DNA of 64,000 bases. Origin: Mycoemilia scoparia (lineage: Eukaryota > Kickxellomycota > Kickxellomycetes > Kickxellales > Kickxellaceae). The stretch lies in the NCBI GenBank assembly GCA_027575805.1, contig JANBPU010000055.1, positions 1-64,000 of the forward strand. The letters are read 5' to 3'. Every line of letters begins with the position of its first letter. Position 1 is the stretch's first letter. The translations under genes and the position numbers were made by a program. The notes under the pieces were generated by a model that searched no databases, was not told the origin of the DNA, and saw nothing but the letters and a program-made list of their open reading frames with translations. Below, piece by piece: positions 1 to 11,734 of the stretch.

Positions 1-585
1 TGCATCTACCAAAGTGTTCACCAATTTTTTTTCAAAAGCATGTGGCCGAGATTCTATTATTTTTTTTGAAGAAAAAGCTTTAACTATGTATTTGCATAGT
101 TTTTAGTTGTTTTTGTGACTCGTAATAAATAAAGATCTATTGAAAGGTATTTATTATTGTAATTGAATTAAACTGCGCCTTAAACATAAGTAGCCAATGA
201 AATCACCGATTCCATGTGGAATTATGCAACATTTGGCAAGGAATCACCTCACTTCGTTACAACGCCAAGTAATAATAACAGTCTATTTATGAAAAATGAA
301 ACTATCAATAGTAAATGTCTATCTAAGAAGATTTCACTAGTGAACAAATCTATGATAGGCAGAAATGGATACTCGGTTTTTGGCCCAATCATCAGCCATT
401 CTATATGCAACTCCTGGGAACCCATTTTGCCTAATAACTTGTGAAATAAAGCCATATTTATAACCTGAAATAAAACACGAAAAATAATGTATGTATGCGC
501 AAGAAAAATAGAAAAAACGCAATGTATGTATGTATAAATATTAAAAATTGCATAATAAAAATAAATCAATAAATATGGTTGGGGT
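1..585. other. Intergenic, AT-rich, downstream of the K+ channel gene
   Basis: No gene is supported here. It holds one copy of the short dispersed repeat (329-447, listed separately). The rest is AT-rich sequence forming the 3' flank of the channel gene. Short open frames in it come from the repeat and show no recognisable domain. Confidence 0.6.
329..447 (-). repeat. Short dispersed repeat, copy a
   Basis: About 119 bp, reverse orientation relative to the copy at 62878. It shares the blocks TTCACAAG, CCAGGAGTTGCATAT, GATGATTGGGCCAAAAA and TTCTGCCTA with copies at 23445, 24187, 58811, 62878 and 63077. It is the only copy with no adjacent palindromic MITE. On the minus strand it has an open frame reading PGVAYRMADDWAKNR, which copy c also keeps in related form. 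It may therefore be decayed coding sequence of a larger element. Confidence 0.7.
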
Positions 586-3500
586 CTAATTGGCAAATCT
601 CCAAGGAGGCACAATATCACTATCGTTTATATCTGAATTGCTGCTAGACCTGCTAACACTACCACGTCCATAATTATCATCGCTACCACTGCTACTTCCA
701 CCTCGTCTTTTAGTAGCACCACGCCTGGTGACTCTGTCTTTCAATTTCTTGCCCAACTTCTTGAGCTTTCGACTGGGTGACAAGGGTTTGATAGGATATC
801 GCTGGCTCATACTTCTATAGAACTCATCATCAAAGTCGCTATCGAATAAGCTGGCTCTTCCTCTAATAGGTTGAGGCCCTGCTCCAACTTCGTCTCCATC
901 TGCTGCCTCTCCATCTCCACGGGCCCTACCGCCAATATCTTGAATATTGGGGTACACATTCCCTCCAATAGCTACACCCTGCTCAGTAGCAACTCTACGC
1001 AACTCTTCACTAATAATAGTCTTTCTTCTCTTGACGATTCTCCTTCTAACCCTAGTGCTACGAACACCGGCCCGAAGAAGTCCATCAAAGTAGGTAACGG
1101 CACTGACAACTAGATAAGTCTCCAAGGCAACTGCCAAAAAGGTCATGACGATAAACACGATCATACCAATGGTGGTTTTGGGCACTACATCACCATAACC
1201 GATGGTTGTGAATGCGACAAAACAAAACCACATTGCATCAAAGAAATTCCATTGTGCGTGTTCTATTCCTGCATAGATACCACTGCATACCATCCAGAAA
1301 ATGATATTTAGGGCTAGAGCAAATAGACAATGCCTGGCTTTAGTCCCTATACGTCGATGTTTGGTTTGTGCACTCTTTTGGTGTTGCTTCCCTTGGTTTC
1401 TTTGGCTGTTTCCGGATTTATTATAACCAGTGTGGAGCTTTGTTCTACTACCGCCGCTATTGTTAACACCCTTTGAAGATTGGCTTTTTGGTGTTTGAGC
1501 ATGGTGTTGGTGATGATCATGATGTGGAGCCTGTTGATCTTTAGGACCAATGTTATCATTATCTCCATATCTAGATTCACTCAATTGACTATAGCGTCGG
1601 CCATATGGGCGCGGATAAAGCGATGATTCTGAAAAGTCCGAGCTTCTTCTGCGGTATTGATAGTGCTGAGCCAATTCATTTGCAATCAAAGAAGTCTCGT
1701 CATGATTATTAGTTGCTGCTGGATCAAATGAAATGGCATTCGGAATATGCACTTGTGATGTTTTCACATGATGTTCGCCTGCAGGTCTCTTTTCATAAAT
1801 ATCTTCATAATCAACATCATTGTCGGCCGCCTTTTTCTGGTCATAGGTAGTTGGGGATGACGTCTTGCTTATATTTTCGGTCTGGGTATGTCCAGTAGAA
1901 ACTGCAGACATATTTGCTATCTTAACATCCTCAGTATCATCGTCCATACTATTACCACCAGGAGCAACATTTTTGCCATAACCATTATCATTTGGGTTTA
2001 CAGGCTTGTCATAATCTGCTACTGCAGATAATTCTTTCATTTTCCCAGACTGGTTATTATTATAAGCTTCGATACTCTCTTGGCTTTCCCTGCCTGATGC
2101 CAAAAATGTAGACATTGATGACATGGCTTTGGAACTTCTCTTCACGGGCATATCAATTGATCTGCTTTTGGTGATACGTCTGGGACTCATTCCTAAGGTC
2201 ATTGTTTCCGATCTTGTAGGCTGTTGTACATGCTCCACTCTCAAACTCCTATTATTATCGCCAGTACCACTAGCAGTAGCTGCCACTGGTGGTTGGATAT
2301 TATCACGTACTGCAGCAGATGTATTATCCAGATTATTTTTCGATGCCTCAGCCCATGGGTCAGTAAAAACTTTATTAGGATCTGGTGTATCTGAACTATG
2401 TAAGTTATTGTCATTGTCATTGTCGCTACCACTGTCATAGCTTTTGCTCCTGCTACTACTCTTTCTTGAGCTAGATCTTGAATTAGTCGATGGACTGCTA
2501 CTATGCATTCCTATCAGTTTAGGTGATGATCTTTGGCTCTCATCCTCAAGAGCTTCACTACTCTTAGATGGACTCAGTGGTTCATCTTGCTGTTGATGTA
2601 CAGAAGCCTGACTATTACCAAATCTCGACACATTACCAAGATACTCTGCATCGCGGGGTGAAGTATGCAAAATCTTGGCAAACATGTCAAAAGCGGCCTT
2701 TCTCCAGAATGGCAAGGGCCTGGCTGACAATCGGTTTCTCAATTGCTGGATTTTGATATTCTTCAACCAAGCCAGCCTCTTTCGTTCAAAATCACGACGT
2801 TTTCGATGATACTTTGTTGTGACAATCTGAATCACAACATTACGAGTATTGAGCAAAAGCAAACCAAAAAACAAGATACCAACACCGCCATAAAAGATCG
2901 TAAATATGCGGTTTTTGGTAGTCTTGACTGTCTGGTTTCCAAAACCAATGGTGGCAAATGTAACGACACAAAAGAATAGGGATTCGACAATATCCCAGTC
3001 TTCTAGACTTGAGTATACTACACCGCCAATTCCAAGCCAAATGATAATGATAATGATGTTGAGCTGCAGAATTCGCTGTTTGGGCGACATCCCTGAGCCA
3101 CGGAATCTAAACCCGGGAGTTGTCCATGCATCAATGATCAATAGCGAGGCATCAAATAGAGAGACCACACAGCCAGCATATGTGCTGTAGTATTCGCCAG
3201 AATAGTGGGCTGTGTCTCTAGACTTTGGTCTAATTACTAAAGCAAACACGATTGCACTGACCAAACTAATAATACTAGCAGTAAGATTAGATAATACAGA
3301 TACAGTGGTCGTGTATTGGACATTGAATTCAAGACAACGGAGCACGAACGATATGGCCGATACACAAATTAGAATCAATGAGACTGCTGCACTGATAGTG
3401 TACCCCACTGACTTTGTGAGATAGCTTGTGGCTTCTTCTACCGGCGCATTGTTTTCAATCAGCCAGCCATTTCCTAGCGAGATGATGTTCAAAAGAACAT

Positions 3501-5736
3501 TGATCGGCATCAAATACCCTGCACACGATACCAGAATTCGATAGTTGTGCGGTGATTTTAACCAACGCTTGAACCTTTGCACTCGGGCATCTGCACCACC
3601 TCCATCACCGTCAGAAGGGGGCTCTTCTACCAGATCTATAAGCTTGAGATGCTGTTCGAATGGATCTGTAGTCATTGTGCGATAGTATGTATGAGCAGGA
3701 TGTGGCGCTCCTTCTTCAGGCTCATCATCTTCACCTCTTTCCTCCATGTCACCAGCAGCTGTGCGGCGGTGATGGCCATCAATACCAGTAGTAGTATCGC
3801 TGCTTGTAGTTGTTGTAGTCGATGTCATTGTAGCATAGTTGGGAGGTGTGGGACTAGCTGACTTTGCCAGCTCCTCAATCCGAATAGTCCGCTTCCTGTT
3901 CATTCCGTACGGAGCGCTGCTGTCACCAACAAATGCATGATGATCAGTTGTGTCACCACTATGCCTCAATAAAGCAGCAGGCTCCACTGTTGTTGCTGCT
4001 GCTGCTGGCATGCTACTAAGGGCAGAGCCTGGTGTGTATGTGTGAATACCCACATCATGGGTAGCTGCAGATACAAAAGCACTAGATGCAGGATGCATTA
4101 GTGGGGGCGGAACACTTATCCTACTTGTATGCATCACTGAGGGACAGACCGCAATTGTTGGATGTTTCCTGAACTTTTTGGCTCTCTTTTGCTTTGTCCT
4201 TTTCCTTCTACGAGAAAATGAGGGCGATGTATCGTCATCACGGGCTTTTGAAGGATGACGCTGCCCATGCATATGAGCTGGCATTGATGATGCTGTTGCA
4301 ATTGCAGAAGGACTTGCACCGTTGTCATCGCTAGAGCTGCCGCTGCTGTTACCAATCTCGCCGTCACTATCGTGACCCGGCTCATGTGATAGGGATTGAT
4401 CATGAAGATTTCTTCTCTTCTTGTACCACCCGTGCATTGCAGCAGCTGTCGACCCATCGCCATGGAATGTTGCAGATATAGCTGAATGCTGTGGGTCTCG
4501 ACCATCATGGCCAACATGGGTCATTGATCTTGTATGGCGGTGACTAAGGTGTGGGAACGACCTTGCCCCGTGCTGCTGCTGCTGCTGCTGAAATTGTTGT
4601 AGCTGGTGCTCCTTTTGCTGAATGGGTCTGTCTGACAGCAAATATCTTAGTAATTCGTCAGCGTCTCTTTCTTCCTCACTATCAAATGCTTCAGAAACCG
4701 AACCGGCATCAGAATCCATTGTTCTTTCTATCAAAGGATTTACAATGGAATCGATTAATCTTTGGCTGTAAGGGAAGTCGGAAGACGGCACGGCAGGGGC
4801 CGTGTTACTGCCTGCTAAACCCTGGGGAGACTTGGCACCACGTCCTTTTCTTCTTCTCCTCTGTTCTTCTTCTCTTCCTCCATCACCACCGGTAGCACTG
4901 CTATCATTTGTGGGAGTAAATACATTGCCACCTGTCCATGAGAAACGAGATCGCAAAGACTTTTGATTAGTAGACGGGCCAGGTGGAGCATTTTGAGTGC
5001 ACACATTGGCACCTTTACTATGAGGGCTGTCAGCGCCACGTCCAATTGGCTGGACTGGAGTTGTTTTTACTTTGGGCAATCCAAACCGAGGAATTTTTGG
5101 AAAATGCAAAGAGGGGCGGCGGAGAAAATGAAATCCGCTGCTTCTAGGGCCATGGCAGCTGTCTTTGATATCATTATTATCGCAGTTATCATCATCACCC
5201 TGTACAGATTGTTGGTGCCTTTTTTGATCCGGGTCCATTACTTGTGAATGCAAAGTGGATATATGCGACTCGGGTAACGAGGCTGATCCCATGGTAGACG
5301 TCGCCATTCTTTCTTGGCCTATTATATTCCCCTCGTCCCCTTGTCTTCTTTCTCGGCCTCCTTCTCCCCCGGGCTGGTCCTGCTGCTGGCGCACTAGATG
5401 CAGCCGCTCCTCCTCTTTTTCTTTTTGCCGCTGCTGAAGAGACTCTTCTACTTGAGGAGAATTCATACCTGGGTCATTTACTGCTTTTCCAATACCGCCG
5501 GGTAGGCTTTGTCCGGTTTGCTGGAGTAGTATCGGCGAGCTCTGGCTAGTAGAAGACTGCTGTTGCTCTATGAAGAGCTCGGATCCGTGATCATCACTGC
5601 TTCCTGCGACCCGCCCTTTCGCGCCCTCATCGGTGCTGCCCTCTTCTTCATTGTCGTCGTGGTCGTTGCTGTGGGTACTGGGGGAGGCCATGCTTGGGCT
5701 GGAGTTTTGGTTCTGTCTATGCGCATGGTGGGGCAT
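586..5736 (-). CDS. TOK-like two-pore outward-rectifier potassium channel
   Basis: An uninterrupted 1716-codon frame from an ATG. Residues 1 to about 720 are polar and disordered, with Q, S, H and KR-rich tracts. Membrane segments begin near residue 730. Four helices precede the first pore module, whose filter is TIGFGN near residue 930. A second pore module carries TIGYGD near residue 1512 and is followed by a helix and a basic tail. Two P-loops with about eight helices is the fungal TOK (YKC1/DUK1) architecture, which passes outward K+ current at the plasma membrane. In yeast Tok1 (about 690 residues) the two pore modules lie close together. Here about 490 polar residues separate helix 6 from helix 7. 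The large disordered head, linker and tail suggest regulation by phosphorylation or scaffolding (inference). No intron is needed to keep the frame. Confidence 0.93.
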   Translation of the reverse strand: MPHHAHRQNQNSSPSMASPSTHSNDHDDNEEEGSTDEGAKGRVAGSSDDHGSELFIEQQQSSTSQSSPILLQQTGQSLPGGIGKAVNDPGMNSPQVEESLQQRQKEKEEERLHLVRQQQDQPGGEGGRERRQGDEGNIIGQERMATSTMGSASLPESHISTLHSQVMDPDQKRHQQSVQGDDDNCDNNDIKDSCHGPRSSGFHFLRRPSLHFPKIPRFGLPKVKTTPVQPIGRGADSPHSKGANVCTQNAPPGPSTNQKSLRSRFSWTGGNVFTPTNDSSATGGDGGREEEQRRRRKGRGAKSPQGLAGSNTAPAVPSSDFPYSQRLIDSIVNPLIERTMDSDAGSVSEAFDSEEERDADELLRYLLSDRPIQQKEHQLQQFQQQQQQHGARSFPHLSHRHTRSMTHVGHDGRDPQHSAISATFHGDGSTAAAMHGWYKKRRNLHDQSLSHEPGHDSDGEIGNSSGSSSDDNGASPSAIATASSMPAHMHGQRHPSKARDDDTSPSFSRRRKRTKQKRAKKFRKHPTIAVCPSVMHTSRISVPPPLMHPASSAFVSAATHDVGIHTYTPGSALSSMPAAAATTVEPAALLRHSGDTTDHHAFVGDSSAPYGMNRKRTIRIEELAKSASPTPPNYATMTSTTTTTSSDTTTGIDGHHRRTAAGDMEERGEDDEPEEGAPHPAHTYYRTMTTDPFEQHLKLIDLVEEPPSDGDGGGADARVQRFKRWLKSPHNYRILVSCAGYLMPINVLLNIISLGNGWLIENNAPVEEATSYLTKSVGYTISAAVSLILICVSAISFVLRCLEFNVQYTTTVSVLSNLTASIISLVSAIVFALVIRPKSRDTAHYSGEYYSTYAGCVVSLFDASLLIIDAWTTPGFRFRGSGMSPKQRILQLNIIIIIIWLGIGGVVYSSLEDWDIVESLFFCVVTFATIGFGNQTVKTTKNRIFTIFYGGVGILFFGLLLLNTRNVVIQIVTTKYHRKRRDFERKRLAWLKNIKIQQLRNRLSARPLPFWRKAAFDMFAKILHTSPRDAEYLGNVSRFGNSQASVHQQQDEPLSPSKSSEALEDESQRSSPKLIGMHSSSPSTNSRSSSRKSSSRSKSYDSGSDNDNDNNLHSSDTPDPNKVFTDPWAEASKNNLDNTSAAVRDNIQPPVAATASGTGDNNRSLRVEHVQQPTRSETMTLGMSPRRITKSRSIDMPVKRSSKAMSSMSTFLASGRESQESIEAYNNNQSGKMKELSAVADYDKPVNPNDNGYGKNVAPGGNSMDDDTEDVKIANMSAVSTGHTQTENISKTSSPTTYDQKKAADNDVDYEDIYEKRPAGEHHVKTSQVHIPNAISFDPAATNNHDETSLIANELAQHYQYRRRSSDFSESSLYPRPYGRRYSQLSESRYGDNDNIGPKDQQAPHHDHHQHHAQTPKSQSSKGVNNSGGSRTKLHTGYNKSGNSQRNQGKQHQKSAQTKHRRIGTKARHCLFALALNIIFWMVCSGIYAGIEHAQWNFFDAMWFCFVAFTTIGYGDVVPKTTIGMIVFIVMTFLAVALETYLVVSAVTYFDGLLRAGVRSTRVRRRIVKRRKTIISEELRRVATEQGVAIGGNVYPNIQDIGGRARGDGEAADGDEVGAGPQPIRGRASLFDSDFDDEFYRSMSQRYPIKPLSPSRKLKKLGKKLKDRVTRRGATKRRGGSSSGSDDNYGRGSVSRSSSNSDINDSDIVPPWRFAN

Positions 5737-6147
5737 TCAATCGAACGATAGGCGTGAAAAATAAACCAAACTGTGTATGTGTGGGGGTTGAATCTTCTAA
5801 GGAAATAAATAAAGCGGATGCCAAAAAGAGCACCTCTAGGAAGTAATAGTAGTAGTCTGCACAGTTATGTTGGTATGTGCAAACTAAAAAGTACAAAGTA
5901 CCAGAAAATTGTAGGAAGAAGAAAATATGAAACAAAAAGCCAAGAAAAACAAAGCACTTGAAATAAGACAAATATATAGCACAAAAGCCCTTCGACCTAT
6001 GATTGCGTCTGGGAATGGGCGTTCGGGTAGAAAAAACAAATAGCAAGCAAGGGAGGACGACAGGGATGGGATAGAAAAATTATTGGGAAAGATAAAGAAG
6101 TCTAGAATAGTTAGAACAGGCTTATTCCTATGTGATGTGATATGATC

Positions 6148-6170
6148 GAGAGAGAGAGAGAGAGAGAGAG
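6148..6170. repeat. (GA)n microsatellite
   Basis: A run of about twelve GA units in the region upstream of the K+ channel start, likely a polymorphic simple repeat. Confidence 0.9.
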
Positions 6171-7861
6171 CAGCTTCTTGTGTTGTGTTGTGTGGGTGTG
6201 CCTGTGTGTGGGGTTGGGTTCCTTTATACTCAGCCGGTCAATCAGTCGCTACCGGCATGCCAGCAGACAGAGAGAACACAGAATCGAAGACTATTAACCC
6301 CAAATACTCACAGAAAGTAAATCGGGGATCATAAAAAAGGCCGATTTTGGCCGATAACTTTATTAACTGTCAAAAAGGTGTGTGAATGAACTCGATTGAA
6401 AGATTACCTGCACCAACTTCAAGAGCTGCGCTGTATTTGAGAGTGGCCAGACAGTGGTCGTCTCAAACCCATGAAGGGCAACACCATGTAGTTTTACAAC
6501 GCATACATCCAGTGCAGGTACGCAGGTGGCTGCATCAATAGCAGGGCTGCCTGGCTTTAGCAGGTCAATGAGAGAATAGTAAATGGGTTGTAGTTGATCG
6601 CTCGTTCAAATATTCTACACGTAAACACAATGCACATCGCCAAGATTTGTTAACCTCTACTCCACAACGCATATGCACTCTGTCGTCAGCCCTTTATGCC
6701 TAGTAACCAATCTTTGCAGAACCTCCTTCCTGCTTGCTCTTATTCGGGCTACACGCCCACCCACAAGCATACCATAGAGCGGCACCTTCATCTCTCTCTA
6801 CATTTAACAATCAATCCATGTCCCTTTGTCCTTTATTAATAACGCTCGGGGAGAAAGGTCAGGTGCTGATTGCTGTGTATCGCAACCATACATACAAGGA
6901 ACAAGGCCGATATGCTGCCAACATGCCCTTACAGAAACAGCGCCGTCACCAGTCCTAGGAACCACACATCCACAGCACTGATTGTCTCTCATATCCGATT
7001 TATGCCAAGAGAATGATCACTGGCGATATTTGGCCCATTCAAGTATCCCATTGTTTTTTGGTAGGAGTGAGATTCGGCTAGGTATTTGGTTTCACCGATT
7101 ACCCTGATCTTGGCCACCAGCCAGCCAACCAACCAAAACACTAGTCATTCAGCCTCGGTCTGCTTCCGCCTGCTTATTGGCTCGCCTTTAATAATTAACC
7201 AATCCGGGCCGTGCTCCAGTTGGTAGTAATGATTATACCAGCACACACACACTCTCTCGCTCTCGCCACACCACACTGCTCCCACATCTCTCCTTGGCCA
7301 TCTAAACAAACTTGTTCTTTGGATAAACTCGTCATGTTTTGAATAGATACTCGGCCCCCTATGCGAGTGATTAATTGGTTGATTTGGTACTGAACTGTGC
7401 TCTTGTGGGAGTGGTAAAATTAAGTGCATCTAATGTGCTTCCTAAACCAGAAATTCCTAGAAACCTCATTTTGGGAATTATACTGGTAATAATTCTGGGG
7501 TTTCGTTTTTGGTGAAATCTATATTGTCCATTTCCTGTTTGATGCCAACAACAATACCACACCACAAAAAGTCGCTGACAAGAACTGCTTTTTGCTGGGC
7601 GGAGTTTATACGCTGATGGCCACGACTCATGCATCATCATCATTGTTGTTGTTTTCAGGTATTCATTTCAAAAACTGTTTGTGTGGTCGTCTGTGTGGTA
7701 GGACTACGAATCCCCACCCACGCAAGCCTCTCTCTTTTTTTTTTGACAGATAAAGAAAGAGAGAGATATATATAAACAAAGAGACAGCAACATTGCTGGA
7801 TGATCATATGCAAATTCCCTCTCTTGTTTGTGGAACCTAATTGGCATGCATACACAAATAT

Positions 7862-7985
7862 ATATATGGATCATAATTTTTGAAGGGTGAATTTTGGTGA
7901 CCGGTGATTATAGGGGCAATCCCAGCCTAATGGATGTCCAGTTTTACTAGTAAACTTTCACCCTTCAAAAATAACCACACATATG
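7862..7985. mobile_element. Palindromic MITE-like element, copy 1
   Basis: The left end reads ATATGGATCATAATTTTTGA followed by AGGGT. The right end carries its complement (CCCTTCAAAAATAACC...CATATGG). The interior shares GATTATAGGGGCAATC and GTCCAGTTTTACTAGTAAAC with the copies at 11020 and 62759. It is about 124 bp, has no coding capacity and sits in an intergenic region. Confidence 0.85.
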
Positions 7986-8903
7986 GTTTCGTTTCCCCAG
8001 AATATCACAACCCACCTTGCCTTCTCCTACGTCATATCTCTGTTACTGATTTCATTTGTGCTCCCAAAAAAATGCAAGAACGCTGCTTAAATTGAAAATC
8101 TCTTTTTAATAATTTTAACTTGCTCAAAGTAACACAACGCTGGCTGCCCTATTTGTTGCTCTGGCTAGAAGACAATTTTTGCTCTAACCTTTACACATAC
8201 GTCATAATTCCAGTTAAATGCCCGAAACTACAGCATCATGAATGAACTTTTCTAGAAACAAAAATCATAACTGACATCTTGGCTTCAGATATCTCCCTTT
8301 TCGGTAGGGGGTCTAACCCCGAAGTTTCATATGGGCTATTGTTTCAAGCGCCGCCACCATAAAGGGACAATTAAATGGTATTCGTCCTTGCATCGGGATA
8401 TATATAAAATTGTATATTACTCTCTGTCCACTTGATCAAATCTGTGCCTGAACAGAGGAGGTCAAAGAATGCTTTTTGGCACTTTTACTAGGACAGATGA
8501 CCCCTCTTCCTATTCCTTTTGGTAACAAAGCAGTGTCCACATGTTTCTATAAATGATATGCTACATTACATCATTTCCTTTTCAACAGTGTTGTAAAAGA
8601 ATGAATCTGTTCAAGATAAAAGTGAGAATGGTTTTGATGGCGGTTAGGCTGAGAGGTTCTATTCATAAGACAAACTAAAATGACGACAAGAGGATTCTAA
8701 TGAAAGCCAATAGGGTTTTCAGATGATGGTTATTGTAATAACTAAATGAAACTATTTTATTTCCTTTAGTTTGGTATGGTGTTATTGGCATTATCTTGAT
8801 GTGATGGCGATTATGACAAATTAGGCTTCTGGTTACTGTGAAGAATCTGCGTGCACGCCGGCTATTTAATCATTCTCGAAACAAATCCTTTTGGGTTGGC
8901 TTG

Positions 8904-10265
8904 TTAAACTCTTTGGCGACTATAGAAAGTATAGTTGGGCAATGATGTTAGCTGGTTAGTTTAATCATTGCCTGGAAACATGATTATAGAGCGGGTTGGT
9001 ATGAGCTGAATTACCTACCATAAAGGACACAATCCTCGTCGTGACAACCAAGCGTTTGCGCACAATTCGTGAAGGATGTGGTTGCATGGCAGCTGTATAA
9101 TTGCCTCGCCTTCAGTAAACTTCTCCGTACAAACAGAGCACTCGTTGTCATTGCCTAAAAAACAAATAATCAAATTGTAGTGATATTGCGACCGCTGTGC
9201 CAGTTTATTTGATGTAGCGATAGATCGTTTAAAATAAGGGGCATCTTGAACTTACTGACGTCCTGTGCATTTGCAGTGCGTTTTTGTAAAGGCTGCGTTG
9301 GTTGTTGACTTGCTGGGCCAAAGCCATGAGATCTATAATAAGAATTAATAGATAAAGTATTATCCACAATTTAAAGTCAGCTTTATAAATAAACGCATAG
9401 ACTCGATGGGACGCTGCTTACCCTCCACCATAAATAATGTTTACGGGTCCACCGCCACCACCAGTGCCAGTACCAAGACCTCCTCCTCCTTCAAAGAAGT
9501 TAAAATTACCACCACCACCATCACCTGCCATTCCAAGCCCAAAGTTAATAATGTTTGCAAGTTGATCATTACTCATTCCAAACGTTCCACCTCCTGATCC
9601 CAAGCCATTGACAGAGTTTGAAATATTATGGACAGCACCTCCAGGTCCCCTAGTTGAATGTACAGACATATTCCTATTACCACCTAAAAGTCCTTGAAGA
9701 AGCCCTCCAAGCCCATTATTACCACCATCACCACCTCCTCCTCCAGTAAAGAAGTTGAAATTGCCTCCTCCGCCACCACCACCATTACCGGTCGTTTGGA
9801 TGGTCACGTTGCTATTATTAAAAAGATCTGCAAGTTCATCATCGCCACCAAGAAGCCCTGCAAGTCCGCCAAGAGCCCCAAGTCCTCCACCACCGCCATT
9901 ACTTGTAAAAGTCCGTGTATGACCGCCACCGCTTATATGCATATTAAATTGTGAAGTTCCACCGCTACCACCACCTCCAAATAAGTTGTTTATATTATAA
10001 TTACTATTACCTCTTCTTCTTCTTTCTCCTCCTCCATCTCTTCCTTGCTATAGAAAAGGAACAAAAGCATTATAAATTGACAAAGTTATCTTGGTACAAA
10101 TATTATGAAATTGTATATAGAGTGATTATATATTTGGACAAAATTGCTTCATCTACTTACAAAAACAAGTTCGTTTCTTCCGCACTTTGCACAAGTTAAT
10201 TGAGATGGATGCATGCTTGTAAGCACGATTACATTGCAGTTCAGGCATCTGAGTATGTGAACCAT
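8904..10265 (-). CDS. Zinc-ribbon and RING-H2 E3 ubiquitin ligase (spliced, 5 exons)
   Basis: Exons (minus strand): 10265-10161, 10047-9422, 9332-9256, 9154-9019 and 8919-8904. They total 960 nt, or 319 residues. Introns are 113, 89, 101 and 99 nt, all GT-AG, and phases agree at every junction. Exon 1 starts MVHILRCLNCN and holds a CxxC...CxxC zinc ribbon (CLNC...CAKC). Exon 2 is a Gly/Asn-rich linker. Exons 4-5 hold a RING-H2 finger: CSVC, LPCNHILHELC, WLSRRGLCPLC. The last zinc cysteine is split across the final intron (TG|T), and the 16-nt last exon adds only RQRV and the stop. An N-terminal ribbon with a C-terminal RING-H2 resembles RNF115/RNF126-type quality-control ligases (family knowledge). 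Substrates cannot be inferred. The ribbon is single and short, so the subfamily is uncertain. Confidence 0.85.
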
Positions 10266-11734
10266 TTTTTTGAAATATAAAATTGCTGCTAGACTTCAGG
10301 GTTTTTAAAGATGTGCTGTTATGTTTGAACTGATCCTATATTGTGAGCAACTTTGGAGTTTAAAGTGAAATTTGTTTTTGGAAATATCAGGGGTTTATGG
10401 AGGGGAAATGTTGATACGAACATGAGAGATTATATACAAGAGCCCCATCTCCTATTGTTGATGCTACTACTACTATCATTGTTCTATGGTTGGTGGCGGG
10501 GTAACATAAAATACGGATGCATCAGTACATTGGCAGGCACATGGGAAACCAGGAGCCTGCGGTCCCAATGCCCTTTGGTTCCTTGATGCCTGGCATAGTT
10601 GCGTGCGCATTAGTGGGCCATCATAAAAATGATCTATAACTAAGCCAATGTGCTTTTAATGTGCCGCTGTTTGTAGCTAGCCTGGTGTTTATGAAGCGAG
10701 CATTAGTTGAAATCCCAAGCCCACTCTTTCAATGTGAGTGAACCGAAAGGATCAGAGCTCTGCATTGAGAAATAGATGCAGCAAATGGTCCCAATGTGAC
10801 ATCTTTTCATTCAACACTTGCATCAAGAGCGCTGGGCTATTTTACCAGGGAATCCATTGAAAAATAACATGCATTTATGATATTAGTGGTAAACAATGCT
10901 TCTGTATTTAAATGTGCTTGTATGGTCCCATTTTGGGAAAAGCCCTTTGGTATGTAAACTATTTCATTGCTATTTGCATTGGCAGTCAAAGCTCACATTT
11001 GAATAGGCGTATCAGTTTGCATATGGGCAATAATTTTTGAAGGGTAAATTTTGGTGACCAAAGATTATAGGGGCAATCACAGTCAAATGGATGTCCAGTT
11101 TTACTAGTAAACTTTCACACTTCAAAAATAATCACTCATATACATGAAAGCGTCTAAATATGAGGGCCTTTGCATTTCTAAATTACGTTAGATCACAAGT
11201 GAAATCCCACCAACCCGCAGTTTGCCAAGTCAAAAAGGAATTTCTACAAGTTAGCAACAAAATAATTTTTATCACATTTTTTCAATCATTATTCTTCATT
11301 TTGGTAAATAAAATGTTTTGCAAAATTCTAAATTTCAAATTTCTTGATTGATACAGGAACAGCCACCTTTTTGTCTAAAAAGTTTTCAATCTTTGGTTTT
11401 ATGGTCATTTTTAACTTTTCTCAAATATCAGATGATGATTATGATGGCGGTGGCAATAATGTTTGGTATTTGATAGCAAAACACAATTTGACAAGCTCTC
11501 CAAAAATGCTAAAATTTACACAGAAAATAAAACAATTCTACCAATATCAAACAAAAATATTTTTGAAACAAGATTATTATCAGTAGTTAAATTTATGTGC
11601 ATAGAGTTCAAGAAATCGTATATAAACCAGCCATAATGTGCTAAATTCTAGTTCAATCCACCACCTGCTTTTCACCTACTCACACACGCACACACACACA
11701 CACCCTCCAAACCGACTACTTCGTGCATACTCTC
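10266..11734. other. Intergenic region with one MITE
   Basis: Divergent promoter region between the RING gene (-) and the orphan membrane protein (+). It contains the MITE copy at 11020-11141 and a CA-rich stretch at 11680-11703 just before the downstream gene. No other gene is supported. Confidence 0.5.
11020..11141. mobile_element. Palindromic MITE-like element, copy 2
   Basis: About 122 bp with inverted ends (ATATGGGCAATAATTTTTGA at the left, CACTTCAAAAATAATCACTC at the right). The interior is nearly the same as copy 1, including GGGGCAATCACAG and TGGATGTCCAGTTTTACTAG. One terminal CCC has changed to CAC. Confidence 0.85.

Larger units (their letters stand above)
5737..8903. other. Intergenic region upstream of the K+ channel
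   Basis: About 3.2 kb with no supported gene. It holds the channel's upstream region, a (GA)n run at 6148-6170, GT-rich low-complexity sequence at 6178-6210 and one palindromic MITE (7862-7985). Many short frames occur, but none has a domain or a convincing exon structure. Confidence 0.5.
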
